This document shows, in pieces, positions 52,901-59,081 of a stretch of DNA of 61,233 bases. Positions within the stretch are counted from its first letter, which is position 1. Each line of letters starts with the position of its first letter. The position numbers were made by a program, and so were the translations under genes. The stretch covers positions 1 to 61,233 of the forward strand of contig NZ_JAELTQ010000017.1 in the NCBI RefSeq assembly GCF_016428905.1, given 5' to 3'. The DNA comes from Dyella sp. ASV24 (GTDB lineage Bacteria; Pseudomonadota; Gammaproteobacteria; Xanthomonadales; Rhodanobacteraceae). The notes below the pieces were generated by a model. The model saw only the letters and a list, made by a program, of their open reading frames with translations, did no database searches and was not told the DNA's origin.

Positions 52901-54579
52901 CAACGGTTATCACCGTGGTAGTGAGCTACTTCACGGCAGGCGCGGCGAGCTCATGGATCGGCAGCACGCTGGGTTCCAGCGGAGGCACTTTCGCAGCCGC
53001 CACCGCCACCACCTCAGCTGGTATGGGTAACGCCATCCTCACCGGTGCAGTTACAGGAGCCGCCGCGGGTGGTGCCAGTGCGGGTGCGCAGGGCTACAAC
53101 GTCGGCCAAGGTATGTGGCAGGGCCTCTACACCGGCGCTGTCAGCGGCGGGCTGTTCCACGCCGCCGGCCAAATGACGACGGCTGAGTCCGCTGGTGGCT
53201 GGGCGGATGCAACCTATAAAGCCGGAAGCTTGGAAAAAGTGGCTGCGCATATGGCAGCGGGCGGCATCAATAGCGGCCTCATGGGTGGCAACGTGTGGAA
53301 CGGAGTGCTCAGCGGTGGTTTCTCCGAATGGAGTAGCCCTTACGTTGACGGCATGAATGGCACGTGGGCCCAAACGATGGGGCATGCCGGTACCGGTGCG
53401 ATAGCGTCCTGGCTTTCGGGTGGTGATGTGGGTCAAGGGGCGCTGAATGGCGCAGCGGGGTACTTGTTCAACCGCATGATGTCGCCTCAGGAAAACGCTG
53501 CCGTTGAAAAGCTGAGCGCAGACGGCATGGACCGTGCGAAAGCTCAAGCCGTGGCCTGCAATGAAACGAAATGCTGGAGTGGCAGCGACCTTGGTGTGAT
53601 GAGTGGTTACACCAAGGATCAGATGGATGCGGTCTTAAAAGCGATGAGCCCGGAGGAATATCAAAGCACGCTGGCGCAACTGAAACAGGCGGCGCCAGGG
53701 CAGTTCAACTACTCCTTGATCGACGGGTTCCGTGATGGATGGACAGACAACGGCATAGGCACGCGACTGGCGGGGACGCTGCAATGGCTTGGTGGTGGCA
53801 TACAAGCAGGAGGTGCGCTGGCTTCCATGCCGCTCGCTTGTACCACTGGTATCGCGTGTGGCGCAGCTATCTACTTGTGGACTAGCGGCTGGGACAATGC
53901 CTTTGCCGGCGCATACGCCATGAACAATGGCGTTCCGGCTTATACCTGGGGTGGTCAGGCACTTCAGTATGCAGGGTTGTCGCCAGGGACTGCGGAGTTG
54001 GTGTACGGCGGTACGCAGCTTGCGCCCATGGCATTGGAGGCGTATGCGACGAACAGAGCAGTCAATGCCTGGATTCAAGCAAATGCCGATACGCGCGCAT
54101 ACAACTCGGCTTATACCAGTACGCAAAATGCGTTGACTCAGCAGGTTAGCGACCTGCGAGCATTGTTGCCTGGCAGGATGCAGGGCAGTGGAAATATGGG
54201 GGTCGCGCAGATTGATATTACCGGTGTCCAGTCCACGATGGCCGCATATAGTGGTTTGAATGATGTAACGGCCGCCCAGCAGGCATCCGGCTTAGTAGGC
54301 AAAGTTTCAGAGACTTTCACCAGCTCAACCGTGCCTCTCGCTAACGGCTACCCATTACTTCGTGACGTGGATTCTGAAGCTAAGATTCTGAACAACGTAG
54401 CGTTGCAGTTAGGAGAAAATACATCGGCAAGGGGGACGATAAATCTGCTTACTGAAAGAGCACCATGCGACAGCTGTTCCAGTGTGATTCAGCAATTTCA
54501 GGCGAAGTATCCAAATATAAAGATAAATGTGTACGATAACGGCGGAAAGATTATTTCACCCGCAAACAGGGGTAATTAA
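43996..54579 (+). CDS. TpsA/CdiA-like giant exoprotein with C-terminal deaminase-type toxin
   Basis: Encodes 3527 residues. ESPR-type extended signal peptide (residues 1-25, then hydrophobic core 47-65); TPS secretion domain about 70-200 with NPSGIACDGCGF at 175-186; filamentous-haemagglutinin repeats rich in LDNxxG to about 1850; a non-repeat segment about 1855-2335; a second repeat block rich in AGRD, with NTHTET-type segments, to about 2935; Gly/Ala-rich and hydrophobic pretoxin segments about 2960-3310. The last 78 residues contain DSE (3459-3461) and PCDSC (3490-3494) followed by a YPNIKINV strand, the pattern of a toxin deaminase. Neither VENN nor (Q/E)LYN was found as toxin boundary. 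GC falls in the tail (20 of 60 at 54481-54540). Presumed contact-dependent inhibition effector. Confidence 0.9.
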   Translation: MNKHLYRIVFNHALGVFQVVSELVRRPGQGASLGDGVVAANVRPVSLGLWVAFGWIGLASVASAQIAGDAQAPGNQRPTVMAAPNNAPLINIQTPSAAGVSRNTYNRFDVGNEGAVLNNSRTNTQTQLAGTVSGNPWLATGTAKVILNEVTGPNPSQLNGYIEVAGDRAQVVIANPSGIACDGCGFINANRVTLTTGVPVLNGGSLDGYRVTSGTIQINGKGMDASRADYADIIARAVQVNGGIWAPQLQVTTGANQVTADQSQVSATSPDGNKPAFALDVSALGGMYANKIALLGTEHGLGVRNAGNIGAQAGELTVTVDGRLENTGSLQSQANTQIAASGGVANAGTISATRELAIATTQDVDNSGGTLNAARIAVDAASMRNAGGTIAQTSAQAIAMQVGALSNRNGGRIGTTQGGLVPEVEAGNGGSSGAPGASTGNSGASTGSGGGDVASGGNDSVVTPVAPLADGALRITGLLDNDGGRITAASGFDLTTANGITNDGGQLALRQLTLAGGDLSNRHGVLSVDRASNVHAAQVINDGGQLTFAKALTFDAQGLSNRSGKFLMADPAAMRFTVAGVLDNTGGTLASNASQFTLRSGALINENGVINHAGTDGFSLQTGTWQGAGGTVTTAGAASIGAGNVDHQNAVLSATQLTLRAVNLDNRGGTIASSGDQTNMLSVVGALDNGNGGTIRSNSDLFISAETFGNAGGTLQHAGQGALGIYAITLNGNGGTIASNGNLSVLGGAINLANGTTYAQSVTLDADSLTTAGGKLTALAGAPMNLLVRGLFDNTHGIVETNGALQLQAGALTNTDGHMTAAGVDASDVAIVDVLDNTRGELATMGATTIRGGSIVNQGGTLQTGGGAALTVTASDVLDNSQHGTLASNGDLTLSASTLDNTLGTIAHAGSGLLTVQANTLKGQGGSIGSNGSLVLTGGALDLRGGVTEAQALSVNAESLNLAQGKLTVLGGTPLRFNVRGQMDNTGGEVTTNGALQLNAGSLANVGGKFVVIGVGATDITIANVFDNTRGELTAMGATTVHGNTVINQAGVIQVGGDSTLSVTVDGLLDNSAKGTLTSTGDLHVTAATLDNTAGAIQHAGQGVVAITANTLNGQGGTIASNGALTLTGGAINLSSGATQAKAITVEADSLNTTAGATLQALGGDPLTLHVRNTLDNSGGKVITNGALAISAGSLLNRGGTLAAAGMGASDLRVVGLFDNSDGLLATAGATTVHAGSLDNTAGTVQAAASDVLTLTTDGALVNDQGKLVTNGALSLSAGSVSNHSGTLQAKENISVNVTGTLDNNGGTLVAGGNLDVNARSLLNRGVLSLDAANAAAGLYGQRVTLDADNLDNTQGHVQAASDLAITGTTLNNTGGVLDGTGSVRVTGDAVDNTGGQLIQRGDGGTLTIQANQALTNKAGGLVGAEGAANINAGSIDNSGGTLFAQHDLGVSSNGALLNRDGGQVQTHGALTLNARSTLDNSAGHIDAAGTANLSAGTIGNAGGQILAGNSSNPDAGLTVTSASSIDNRGGTVGNRGGDVTLSAARLDNSAGGTLVAQRDLALNSVGTLNNAGGTTYATRDLRYQNGNATLDNTGGTWGAGGTAWLTLGTLTNTSGHVQADTLWLTTPVLNNGSGDISANALHATLTALNGVGTLRGASVLDAHILGDYTLAAGQQWQSDGTLSLAVDGTLTNQGTLQTQGTLNVTAANLINQGTINASNGSGSANATVSAGGQIDNRAGASIEGDTLTLNAWDVTNTSSRGITGDVVRINANTLTNGRDLGTGDAAVAYGEGFIGASQKLDLRIAQRVANLDGDIYSGGDLTIAGRADGARVAALDNVSGRIQAEGNGSIAADVINNRRRVVETVQYTLSADEQYALSSERAYDNALTQAELQRMSDLYAKNNGSNGLTIAERQELISYVHRQGYVHVDQVDDTALAAMNAVINQDAIQNHGHQGAYIVVGSGGNPGAEFKQIDTYLTGTRVTRASADSQILTGGNLAIDLGTHLTNFASTMAATGDLSINGQHGDPTTDARVENIAVLGQYTLQRETDILSLSALPVHYWDKGGKTGETHADFFTKLGTENITAAGPVLLASTITGRHVSISGHDITNTGVAASGGITTWNGDGLSGPGSVSLGSTTKVQTGGASGVSGAQGQAVDGVGHVHGGQSSGVGNAGTVSGSGAQVVGSAQEPLPGLVAPTSGKYTQNGDPGAPFLVTTTPRFAKGPVTSSDYLLRALGQDPDNIHKRLGDGYLEQNLVLDQLLQLTGRRALNGDDGLAQYQALMDGAVAEAARQGLQLGAPLTTAQINALSSDIVWLVDQVVDGQHVLVPVVYLSKNTADRLRSDGALIAGDNVDIKASGTVRNDGTITGTQSMNLSADTLINRGTLNAGDRLAITTQNDTINNGTLKANAIGIVAGGSVVNAPTFDGLAAHGGTITAGTGGAQIVAVNDVINQGKISSQGSAAIVAGRDYVQNAATSAIGSHAAAGSLSTGGNATVIAGRDAIFDQSTVNAGQVAVINAGRDAHFTAATVSGGTGVGVVAGRDIISDTVTSSTTTASFDKQGKNVTKTETTETSTKGSTFQSGGSISMQAGRDLDLTAATVDAGGAVGLSAGRDINLGAAQNTHTETQDITSKHGNTRTDTHRDVQDTAMVGTTISGKQGVVMTAGQDINALAANIASSDGAVVLHADRDINLLAGQNTHSETVDTKTTKTGFLNKKETTTHDATYDATAVGTTISGKGGIALDAGRNVLGIGTTLESSAGGIAVTAGDQVAFLAASDTHSTEHSEKVRRSGVEWVPNPKQGTQKKTTTTEQVTAVGSTLDAAGPIVVVSGGDQTWQAANIKSDTGTALVSGGAINFVTATNSDTYQRDSSKHNVAYQAQDHRLRVDTTEQQTSITGPVTMAAANGINVAIGQRAGETQAEAIARSAEANPSSAWIYALQDNPRVTWQSVDEKHIDEHQHQEGVTKAAATVITVVVSYFTAGAASSWIGSTLGSSGGTFAAATATTSAGMGNAILTGAVTGAAAGGASAGAQGYNVGQGMWQGLYTGAVSGGLFHAAGQMTTAESAGGWADATYKAGSLEKVAAHMAAGGINSGLMGGNVWNGVLSGGFSEWSSPYVDGMNGTWAQTMGHAGTGAIASWLSGGDVGQGALNGAAGYLFNRMMSPQENAAVEKLSADGMDRAKAQAVACNETKCWSGSDLGVMSGYTKDQMDAVLKAMSPEEYQSTLAQLKQAAPGQFNYSLIDGFRDGWTDNGIGTRLAGTLQWLGGGIQAGGALASMPLACTTGIACGAAIYLWTSGWDNAFAGAYAMNNGVPAYTWGGQALQYAGLSPGTAELVYGGTQLAPMALEAYATNRAVNAWIQANADTRAYNSAYTSTQNALTQQVSDLRALLPGRMQGSGNMGVAQIDITGVQSTMAAYSGLNDVTAAQQASGLVGKVSETFTSSTVPLANGYPLLRDVDSEAKILNNVALQLGENTSARGTINLLTERAPCDSCSSVIQQFQAKYPNIKINVYDNGGKIISPANRGN

Positions 54580-54582
54580 GTT

Positions 54583-54936
54583 ATGGAAGGTAAAGGGGTG
54601 GTTGCGCCTTATTCCACGATTAAGGATTGGGTGCTTCAGTGCTACTTCGATGGCTGTCGAGATCTGGCCTTAAGAGAGGGTAGAAGTCATGCCGAAGTTT
54701 TGGGCTATGTGACTTATCAGTTCGAGAACTCGTTCGAGACTCCAGCTGAGAACGTTATGTGCTGGCTTGCACAGCTGGTTCTATCCGGGGGTTGGAATCC
54801 GGACGCAGAGGCATATATGCGGCAGCAGATTGCCAGCCAACTGGATATTCATGGTGTCGAAAGGCTCCTTTCATGCACATCGATTGAGGATGGCGAGATC
54901 ATGCGCAATGATCTCAGTCTGCTCAAATTCATCTAG
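54583..54936 (+). CDS. Presumed immunity protein to the deaminase toxin, copy A
   Basis: Encodes 117 residues, mainly helical by appearance, no signal peptide, with cysteines in LQCYFDGC and VMCWL. It starts 3 bases after the tpsA stop, with AGGGG upstream, the canonical position for a cdiI immunity gene. From residue 12 it is nearly identical to copy B (55921-56277): 4 differences in 106 residues; the first 11 residues are unrelated. I do not recognise the family. Immunity function is inferred from position only. Confidence 0.78.
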   Translation: MEGKGVVAPYSTIKDWVLQCYFDGCRDLALREGRSHAEVLGYVTYQFENSFETPAENVMCWLAQLVLSGGWNPDAEAYMRQQIASQLDIHGVERLLSCTSIEDGEIMRNDLSLLKFI

Positions 54937-54946
54937 ATTATTGCCG
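54614..54946 (+). repeat. Direct repeat, unit 1 (immunity gene)
   Basis: The segment matches 55955-56287 with only 5 substitutions over about 330 bases. It starts inside codon 11 of the immunity gene and runs past the stop into ATTATTGCC. Four of the five substitutions change the protein. Confidence 0.93.
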
Positions 54947-54963
54947 AAACGGGGTCAAACCGA

Positions 54964-55014
54964 AACGGGGTCAGGTTCACTTCCCGAGTATTGAAAGTGA
55001 ACCTGACCCCGTTT
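54964..55014. repeat. Perfect inverted repeat after immunity copy A
   Basis: Arms of about 19 bases (AACGGGGTCAGGTTCACTT and its complement) around a 12-base centre. A truncated extra half (AACGGGGTCAAAC) lies just before. A decayed version follows copy B at 56289-56339. It belongs to the short element family scattered through 55-59.5 kb. Confidence 0.9.
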
Positions 55015-55028
55015 GTTACGTCTATTCA

Positions 55029-55208
55029 ATGACACCCAAGCCAGGTCAAACGCCCACAGTTTTCAGCAGTACGGTTGCTCCAGTCAAACAGGGTTCGTAC
55101 AGTGCTTCAGGCGGTCGCCAACAGATCCTCGTTCCTGATCGATCTGCATGGACCAATCCAAACGACAACAAGATAGGTGAAATTAACGGAGGACGTTATG
55201 GACGCTGA
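55029..55208 (+). pseudogene. Orphan toxin-tail fragment (cdiA-CT-like remnant)
   Basis: Encodes at most 59 residues from ATG 55029, with no Shine-Dalgarno; the frame is open back to 54912 without a better start. The sequence looks like genuine protein (SYSASGGRQQILVPDRSAW, GEINGGRYGR) but too short for a toxin. It ends 11 bases inside the next gene, the usual toxin-immunity overlap. I infer the 3' end of a displaced TpsA tip kept with its immunity gene. No family recognised. Confidence 0.5.
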
Positions 55209-55506
55209 AAATCTAAAGAGACACGCAGAGCTGCTTGCGGAGGTCATCAACGAATTTAAAATTAGCTATTCGGATGTGAATTTTCTTTCGACTTATGGCC
55301 CGCTAATAGAAGCCATTGGCGATGCACTAGCTCTGCGGATTACTTCTCCCCGCGATTTGGGCCTGTCGCGCTGGGAGCTTGAATCAAATATTAGGGACGT
55401 GCCAAGTGTTGCGCAAAGGCTTGCACAGTTCGAGCTTCTATTGTTTGGGTTCCCCCTGCCTTCACAAACGTTCGAAGAAGGGATGGGCAAGGGCACAAAG
55501 TCTTAG
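55198..55506 (+). CDS. Small immunity-like protein, partner of the orphan tail
   Basis: Encodes 102 residues from ATG 55198 with GGAGG 5 bases upstream. Helical, no signal peptide: DAENLKRHAELLAEVINEF, GLSRWELESNI, QRLAQFELLLFG. It overlaps the end of the orphan toxin-tail fragment, the reason for the immunity suggestion. A GTG at 55177 is a weaker alternative start. Not recognised as a known family; unrelated to the flanking immunity copies. Confidence 0.7.
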   Translation: MDAENLKRHAELLAEVINEFKISYSDVNFLSTYGPLIEAIGDALALRITSPRDLGLSRWELESNIRDVPSVAQRLAQFELLLFGFPLPSQTFEEGMGKGTKS

Positions 55507-55594
55507 GGCGCAAATAGGGGCGGAGTGCACTTTCTCTCGGACCACCCCTGGTTTCTCGCTTCATCGTGGGCGCTAATCCAGCAGGGAGAGTTCG

Positions 55595-55885
55595 ATGAGA
55601 ATAATTAAAGTTATGGCGGATTATCAGTGCTTTCCCCTGTGGGAGGCATCGCCTGGTGTTGTTGGAAACATAGACCCAGAAGACCTGCCCATTAGCCTCA
55701 AGTTGAAAAGTGAGTTACTTGAATGGGCGAGCAAGTATGACCAGACGCTAGATGATGACTATCCCCCAGATTCAGGGTTCGAGACACCTGCCGAGGAGGA
55801 GGCATTTAAAGAGCAAGGAAGACAACTCGCAAAAAAATTGAAGCATGATCTGGGAAATCAGTTCGAGGTAAAGATAAACCTCTAG
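55595..55885 (+). CDS. Small acidic protein, immunity-like
   Basis: Encodes 96 residues behind AGGGAG. MRIIKVMADYQCFPLW at the start, then an acidic middle (YDQTLDDDYPPDSGFETPAEEEAF) and a basic helix (GRQLAKKLKHDLG). Small, acidic, cytoplasmic proteins of this type often accompany polymorphic toxins as immunity proteins; here the toxin is missing. Function is inferred from context only. Confidence 0.65.
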   Translation: MRIIKVMADYQCFPLWEASPGVVGNIDPEDLPISLKLKSELLEWASKYDQTLDDDYPPDSGFETPAEEEAFKEQGRQLAKKLKHDLGNQFEVKINL

Positions 55886-55920
55886 AGACGGGGCAAGGTG
55901 GACAACCTAGGGATAATTGA

Positions 55921-56277
55921 GTGACGGCGAACAAGAAGGCGGGATTGTCCTATCCCACGATTAAGGATTGGGTGCTTCAGTGCTACTTCGATGGCTGTCG
56001 AGATCTGGCCCTAAGAGAGGGTAGAAGTCATGCCGAAGTTTTGGGCTATGTGACTTATCAGTTCGTGAACTCGTTCGAGACTCCAGCTGAGAACGTTATG
56101 TGCTGGCTTGCACAGCTGGTTCTATCCGGGGGTTGGAATCCGGGCGCAGAGGCATATATGCGGCAGCAGATTGCCAGCCAACTGGATATTCATGGTGTCG
56201 AAAGCCTCCTTTCATGCACATCGATTGAGGATGGCGAGATGATGCGCAATGATCTCAGTCTGCTCAAATTCATCTAG
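55921..56277 (+). CDS. Immunity protein paralogue, copy B
   Basis: Encodes 118 residues from GTG 55921. After an unrelated 12-residue start it repeats copy A with four changes (E to V in YQFxNSF, D to G in WNPxAEA, R to S in GVExLLS, I to M in DGExMRN). The bases before its start (AGGGATAATTGAG) resemble those at the end of tpsA (AGGGGTAATTAAG), so it may once have followed a related toxin. It is either spare immunity to the same deaminase or immunity to a variant tip. Confidence 0.78.
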   Translation: MTANKKAGLSYPTIKDWVLQCYFDGCRDLALREGRSHAEVLGYVTYQFVNSFETPAENVMCWLAQLVLSGGWNPGAEAYMRQQIASQLDIHGVESLLSCTSIEDGEMMRNDLSLLKFI

Positions 56278-56287
56278 ATTATTGCCA
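55955..56287 (+). repeat. Direct repeat, unit 2 (immunity gene)
   Basis: Second copy of the 54614-54946 segment, offset 1341 bases. Homologous recombination between the copies would delete the orphan tail and the two small genes between them. Confidence 0.93.
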
Positions 56288-56288
56288 G

Positions 56289-56485
56289 AACGGGATCAGG
56301 CTCACTTTTCCGGTGCTAGAAGTGAACCTGCCCGCTTTTGAAAGTTCAGGCCAAAACAGGGGGTGGAGTGGACTTTTTACGTGGCGATCCTCTGGCGCGT
56401 TAGAAAAGTGCACTCTGACCTCTGTTTTTGTTTTCCTAGATTACCCGCCTGGGTGATTGGAATGTCCACTCTGACCACTGTCTTG
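56289..56485. repeat. Cluster of interspersed palindromic elements
   Basis: Contains a decayed inverted repeat (56289-56339), a second pair (GTGGAGTGGACTTTTT at 56363-56378 with AAAAGTGCACTCTGACC at 56404-56420), and a further half-copy at 56459-56485. All share an (A/C)CTCTGACC or inverse core and a T-rich side. No gene is seen here. Confidence 0.75.
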
Positions 56486-56499
56486 ACGACGGCGAATTG

Positions 56500-56787
56500 A
56501 TGCTTAGAAGTTATAAGGCTTTTGTCTACTTGCACGGTGATGATGATCTCATTGTAGGCACGGTATCTGGGCCGGGCACGGCAGTGATGACTGATTGGGA
56601 GCTTCCGGTGTCGTGCATGACATTGAACGACGTTTCCGATGAAGTGCTGGGTCAGATCGTGCGAGAGGCGTGGTCTCGCGGCCGAAATATTCCTCTACCC
56701 GACTATAAGCAGGGTCTCGCGAGGCACATGGAGTTGAGGGGCGTCAAAACGACTCGGAGCCTTTACAAGGACACCAAATCTATCTAA
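56500..56787 (+). CDS. Hypothetical small protein
   Basis: Encodes 95 residues from ATG 56500 (TTG 56497 is possible). YKAFVYLHGDDDLIVGTVSGPG opens a beta-rich start, then DVSDEVLGQIVREAW. No signal peptide or known family. It begins 15 bases after a copy of the interspersed element. Possible immunity protein by neighbourhood. Downstream, a frame at 56802-56900 (VQVEVGRTCSFTWGS) is protein-like but only 32 residues and may be a gene remnant. Confidence 0.6.
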   Translation: MLRSYKAFVYLHGDDDLIVGTVSGPGTAVMTDWELPVSCMTLNDVSDEVLGQIVREAWSRGRNIPLPDYKQGLARHMELRGVKTTRSLYKDTKSI

Positions 56788-56947
56788 GCGAGCCGCAGCA
56801 GATGGGCGGCAAGACGGTACAAGTTGAGGTTGGTCGCACCTGCTCGTTCACTTGGGGAAGCGTCGACATACTGAAGGGTTTGAGGGTCACCAGCGAATGA
56901 TCTTTTCGTGTTCCGCTTCTTTAAAACATCCCTCTTTGGTGGCTCCC

Positions 56948-57514
56948 ATGATTTGTTTCGCTTCACCTGCGGCCCGTGCGATGGTTGCGATGATTGTCAC
57001 TTTGCCGCTTGCGCTACTTTCGTCGTGTACGACGGTCATGCCAACGGCAAAACAACCAGTCGATGGGCCGCGCGCGCGGGTGCGTCTTGCATCTTTCGCA
57101 GACGAACTCACCGTCGAGGTCGTGCAACCCGACGGAAAGAAGGGGAAGCTCTACACGCGGAGTGGCTTCTACCCGGGGAAGTCTGACCTCGACATGCCGA
57201 AAGGCTCTTCCGGCTGGCCTGGTCACAATGAGTATTACGTCGTCGGAAACCAGATGGTTTTGGCACATTCGGAGATCACGCGTGTGCCTTCTGGTGTATC
57301 AGTGGTCGCGTCACATTGCGAGGTGTCTGGCCGAATTTGGCTAGATTCTGGCAAAGACTACGAGATTGGCGTGGTTACTGGCCAGGGACAAAAGGGTTGG
57401 GATATGACGAGCTGTTTCATCACGGCGACGGAACTCATTGCTTCACCCAACGGCGAGACCACCATGAGGCCCGTCCCCGTTCTTCCCGCGCCGGCTCAGC
57501 CCGGACGAGGTTGA
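56948..57514 (+). CDS. Lipoprotein of unknown function
   Basis: Encodes 188 residues from ATG 56948. Signal peptide with lipobox LLSSC (C at about residue 27), then a linker (TTVMPTAKQPVDG) and a beta-rich domain (ELTVEVVQPDGKKGKLYTRS, VASHCEVSGRIWLDSGKDYE, SCFITATEL) with a possible disulfide pair. The upstream frame to 56852 is ignored because it lacks a signal peptide. No family recognised. Confidence 0.75.
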   Translation: MICFASPAARAMVAMIVTLPLALLSSCTTVMPTAKQPVDGPRARVRLASFADELTVEVVQPDGKKGKLYTRSGFYPGKSDLDMPKGSSGWPGHNEYYVVGNQMVLAHSEITRVPSGVSVVASHCEVSGRIWLDSGKDYEIGVVTGQGQKGWDMTSCFITATELIASPNGETTMRPVPVLPAPAQPGRG

Positions 57515-57728
57515 ACATCCATCCATTGATGTGTCGCCGTGAGGTCCATCCGGAGCGCTCAAATTGGGAGATGCCGATCGGATTGGACTTTTGCTAGACC
57601 ATGCCGCGGTGCGCCGGAAATATGGAGTCTGACCGCTGCTTTTGCTGGGGATAACGCCAGCCACGCTTGGTCGACGGTTACTACGAACAGAATCTGGCCA
57701 CGGATAGGTCCAGATGAAGGAGAAAAGA

Positions 57729-58550
57729 ATGAGGAACATTTTTGCCATTGCGCTCCTGGCTGCGGCGCTTGCAGCATGCGCCACCAACAAAGGTGGAAGC
57801 ACCGCTCCTGATGGGATTGACGAATCGGCCAAGCTGATCGGCACTTGGAAAATGTTTCCAACGGGCGGGGGAATCGCGAATGTCGTCGAATTGACCCCCG
57901 AGGGAGAAAGTCGACTCTATCCGTACAACTGCGTCACCAGAGAGCAGCCAGCGCCCGAAGTCGGTCACTACCTGGTTGATTCGAGTCATCGGACGATTCA
58001 GATCAAGACTCGGGGTGACTCTCAAACCCTCAAGATCGTATCCGTCAGTGACGCCACTCTTGAGCTGAGCCAACGTGTCGGCGACCAACAGATCACGTTG
58101 AAATACATGAGAGGTTCGGACCATGTGTCATTGTGTGGTGCCGATGCGCGATGGGAAAAAGAGCGGAGTAAGCGGAGTCCTTACGCCTCCACAGATTTCG
58201 CTCCTGACCCTGCCATCCCATTGCACTCTGACATGGATCGGTATGTCGGACGATGGGCCGACGAAAAGGGAGTGGTTCAGATCGAAGTTAAGCGTCTGGC
58301 CGATGGCAGCTATCAGCTGAATCATGACGCGAACGAGAACTGGACCTACCTATTCAATGCCGTGCACTGGGAGGGTAACGAACTTCATTACACAAGTTTC
58401 GCGTATGCCAACCGTAGTGACCTCTTCGGTCATCCGTTCCATAAAAGCTCCACCGAGGGCTTTTTGACCCCCATGCCGAACGGAGCTTCGATTACGTACG
58501 GTTTCTTCATTGGCAGCAAACGGTATGAGCTGGTCCTCAACCGCAAGTAA
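57729..58550 (+). CDS. Lipoprotein with two lipocalin-like modules
   Basis: Encodes 273 residues from ATG 57729 behind AAGGAG. Lipobox LAAC at about residues 13-16. Two similar beta modules: KLIGTWKMFPTGGGIANVVEL (about 35-135) and RYVGRWADEKGVVQIEVKRL (about 165-273), each opening with G-x-W as lipocalin-like barrels do. The duplication is by my reading and not confirmed. No family assigned. Confidence 0.75.
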   Translation: MRNIFAIALLAAALAACATNKGGSTAPDGIDESAKLIGTWKMFPTGGGIANVVELTPEGESRLYPYNCVTREQPAPEVGHYLVDSSHRTIQIKTRGDSQTLKIVSVSDATLELSQRVGDQQITLKYMRGSDHVSLCGADARWEKERSKRSPYASTDFAPDPAIPLHSDMDRYVGRWADEKGVVQIEVKRLADGSYQLNHDANENWTYLFNAVHWEGNELHYTSFAYANRSDLFGHPFHKSSTEGFLTPMPNGASITYGFFIGSKRYELVLNRK

Positions 58551-58696
58551 GTGAGATCGAGAGCTTTATACCCTGCTATCGACGGCGAGCAGAACAGATT
58601 CAGAGCCCGCGTTATCGTGGTTCGCGGTCCCAGCTGCTTGGGAATTCTACTCTGGCCGCTGTTCTTGTTTGATTCCTGTTCTGTCCGGGGCGACCT

Positions 58697-59000
58697 ATGA
58701 GAAAAATGTACTTAACTCTATGGCTTCTCTCTGGGCTGTATTGGTTTTTCATGGCGATCGATGTGTTTTTTCGCTTCTTCACTCCCTGCCGGACGTCGGC
58801 CTGTAGGGTTTCGGAGAGCGTGGTGGGGTATCTGTTTATTCCAGGCTTGGTGTTGCCTCCTTTGCTGGGTGTCGTCTTTCTTGTGCGGCTGGCGCTGAAG
58901 TTGATCGATCGCAGTTCGCCTTCGACATATGAAGCCGTGCTGGCAATCGCTCACGATTGCACTGTTTCTCTTTAGTTTGGCGAGCTTTTCCACCTCTTAG
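58697..59000 (+). pseudogene. Small membrane protein with probable one-base frameshift
   Basis: Read straight, the ORF from ATG 58697 stops at 58975 (92 residues). Residues 9-83 align without gaps to the next gene (59082-59387): GYLFIPGLVLPPLLGVV versus GYVFIPSLILISILVLA. After VLA the similarity continues in the +1 frame (IALFLFSLASFSTS) to TAG at 58998-59000. The corrected length is 100 residues, against 101 for the paralogue. One extra base lies between about 58941 and 58960. Two or three membrane helices and conserved CxxxxC. Real mutation or assembly error cannot be told apart here. Confidence 0.7.
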
Positions 59001-59081
59001 GGAGTATGGGCGGCGATCTGCCATGGTTGGCGATCAGAAGAATTGCACCCTGATCCTTTTTTGCCCTTTGAAGGCCGGCGT

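Noticed and set aside
53400-54400. VENN or (Q/E)LYN motif marking the toxin boundary
   Set aside because: Neither motif was found, so the start of the toxin module is left approximate.
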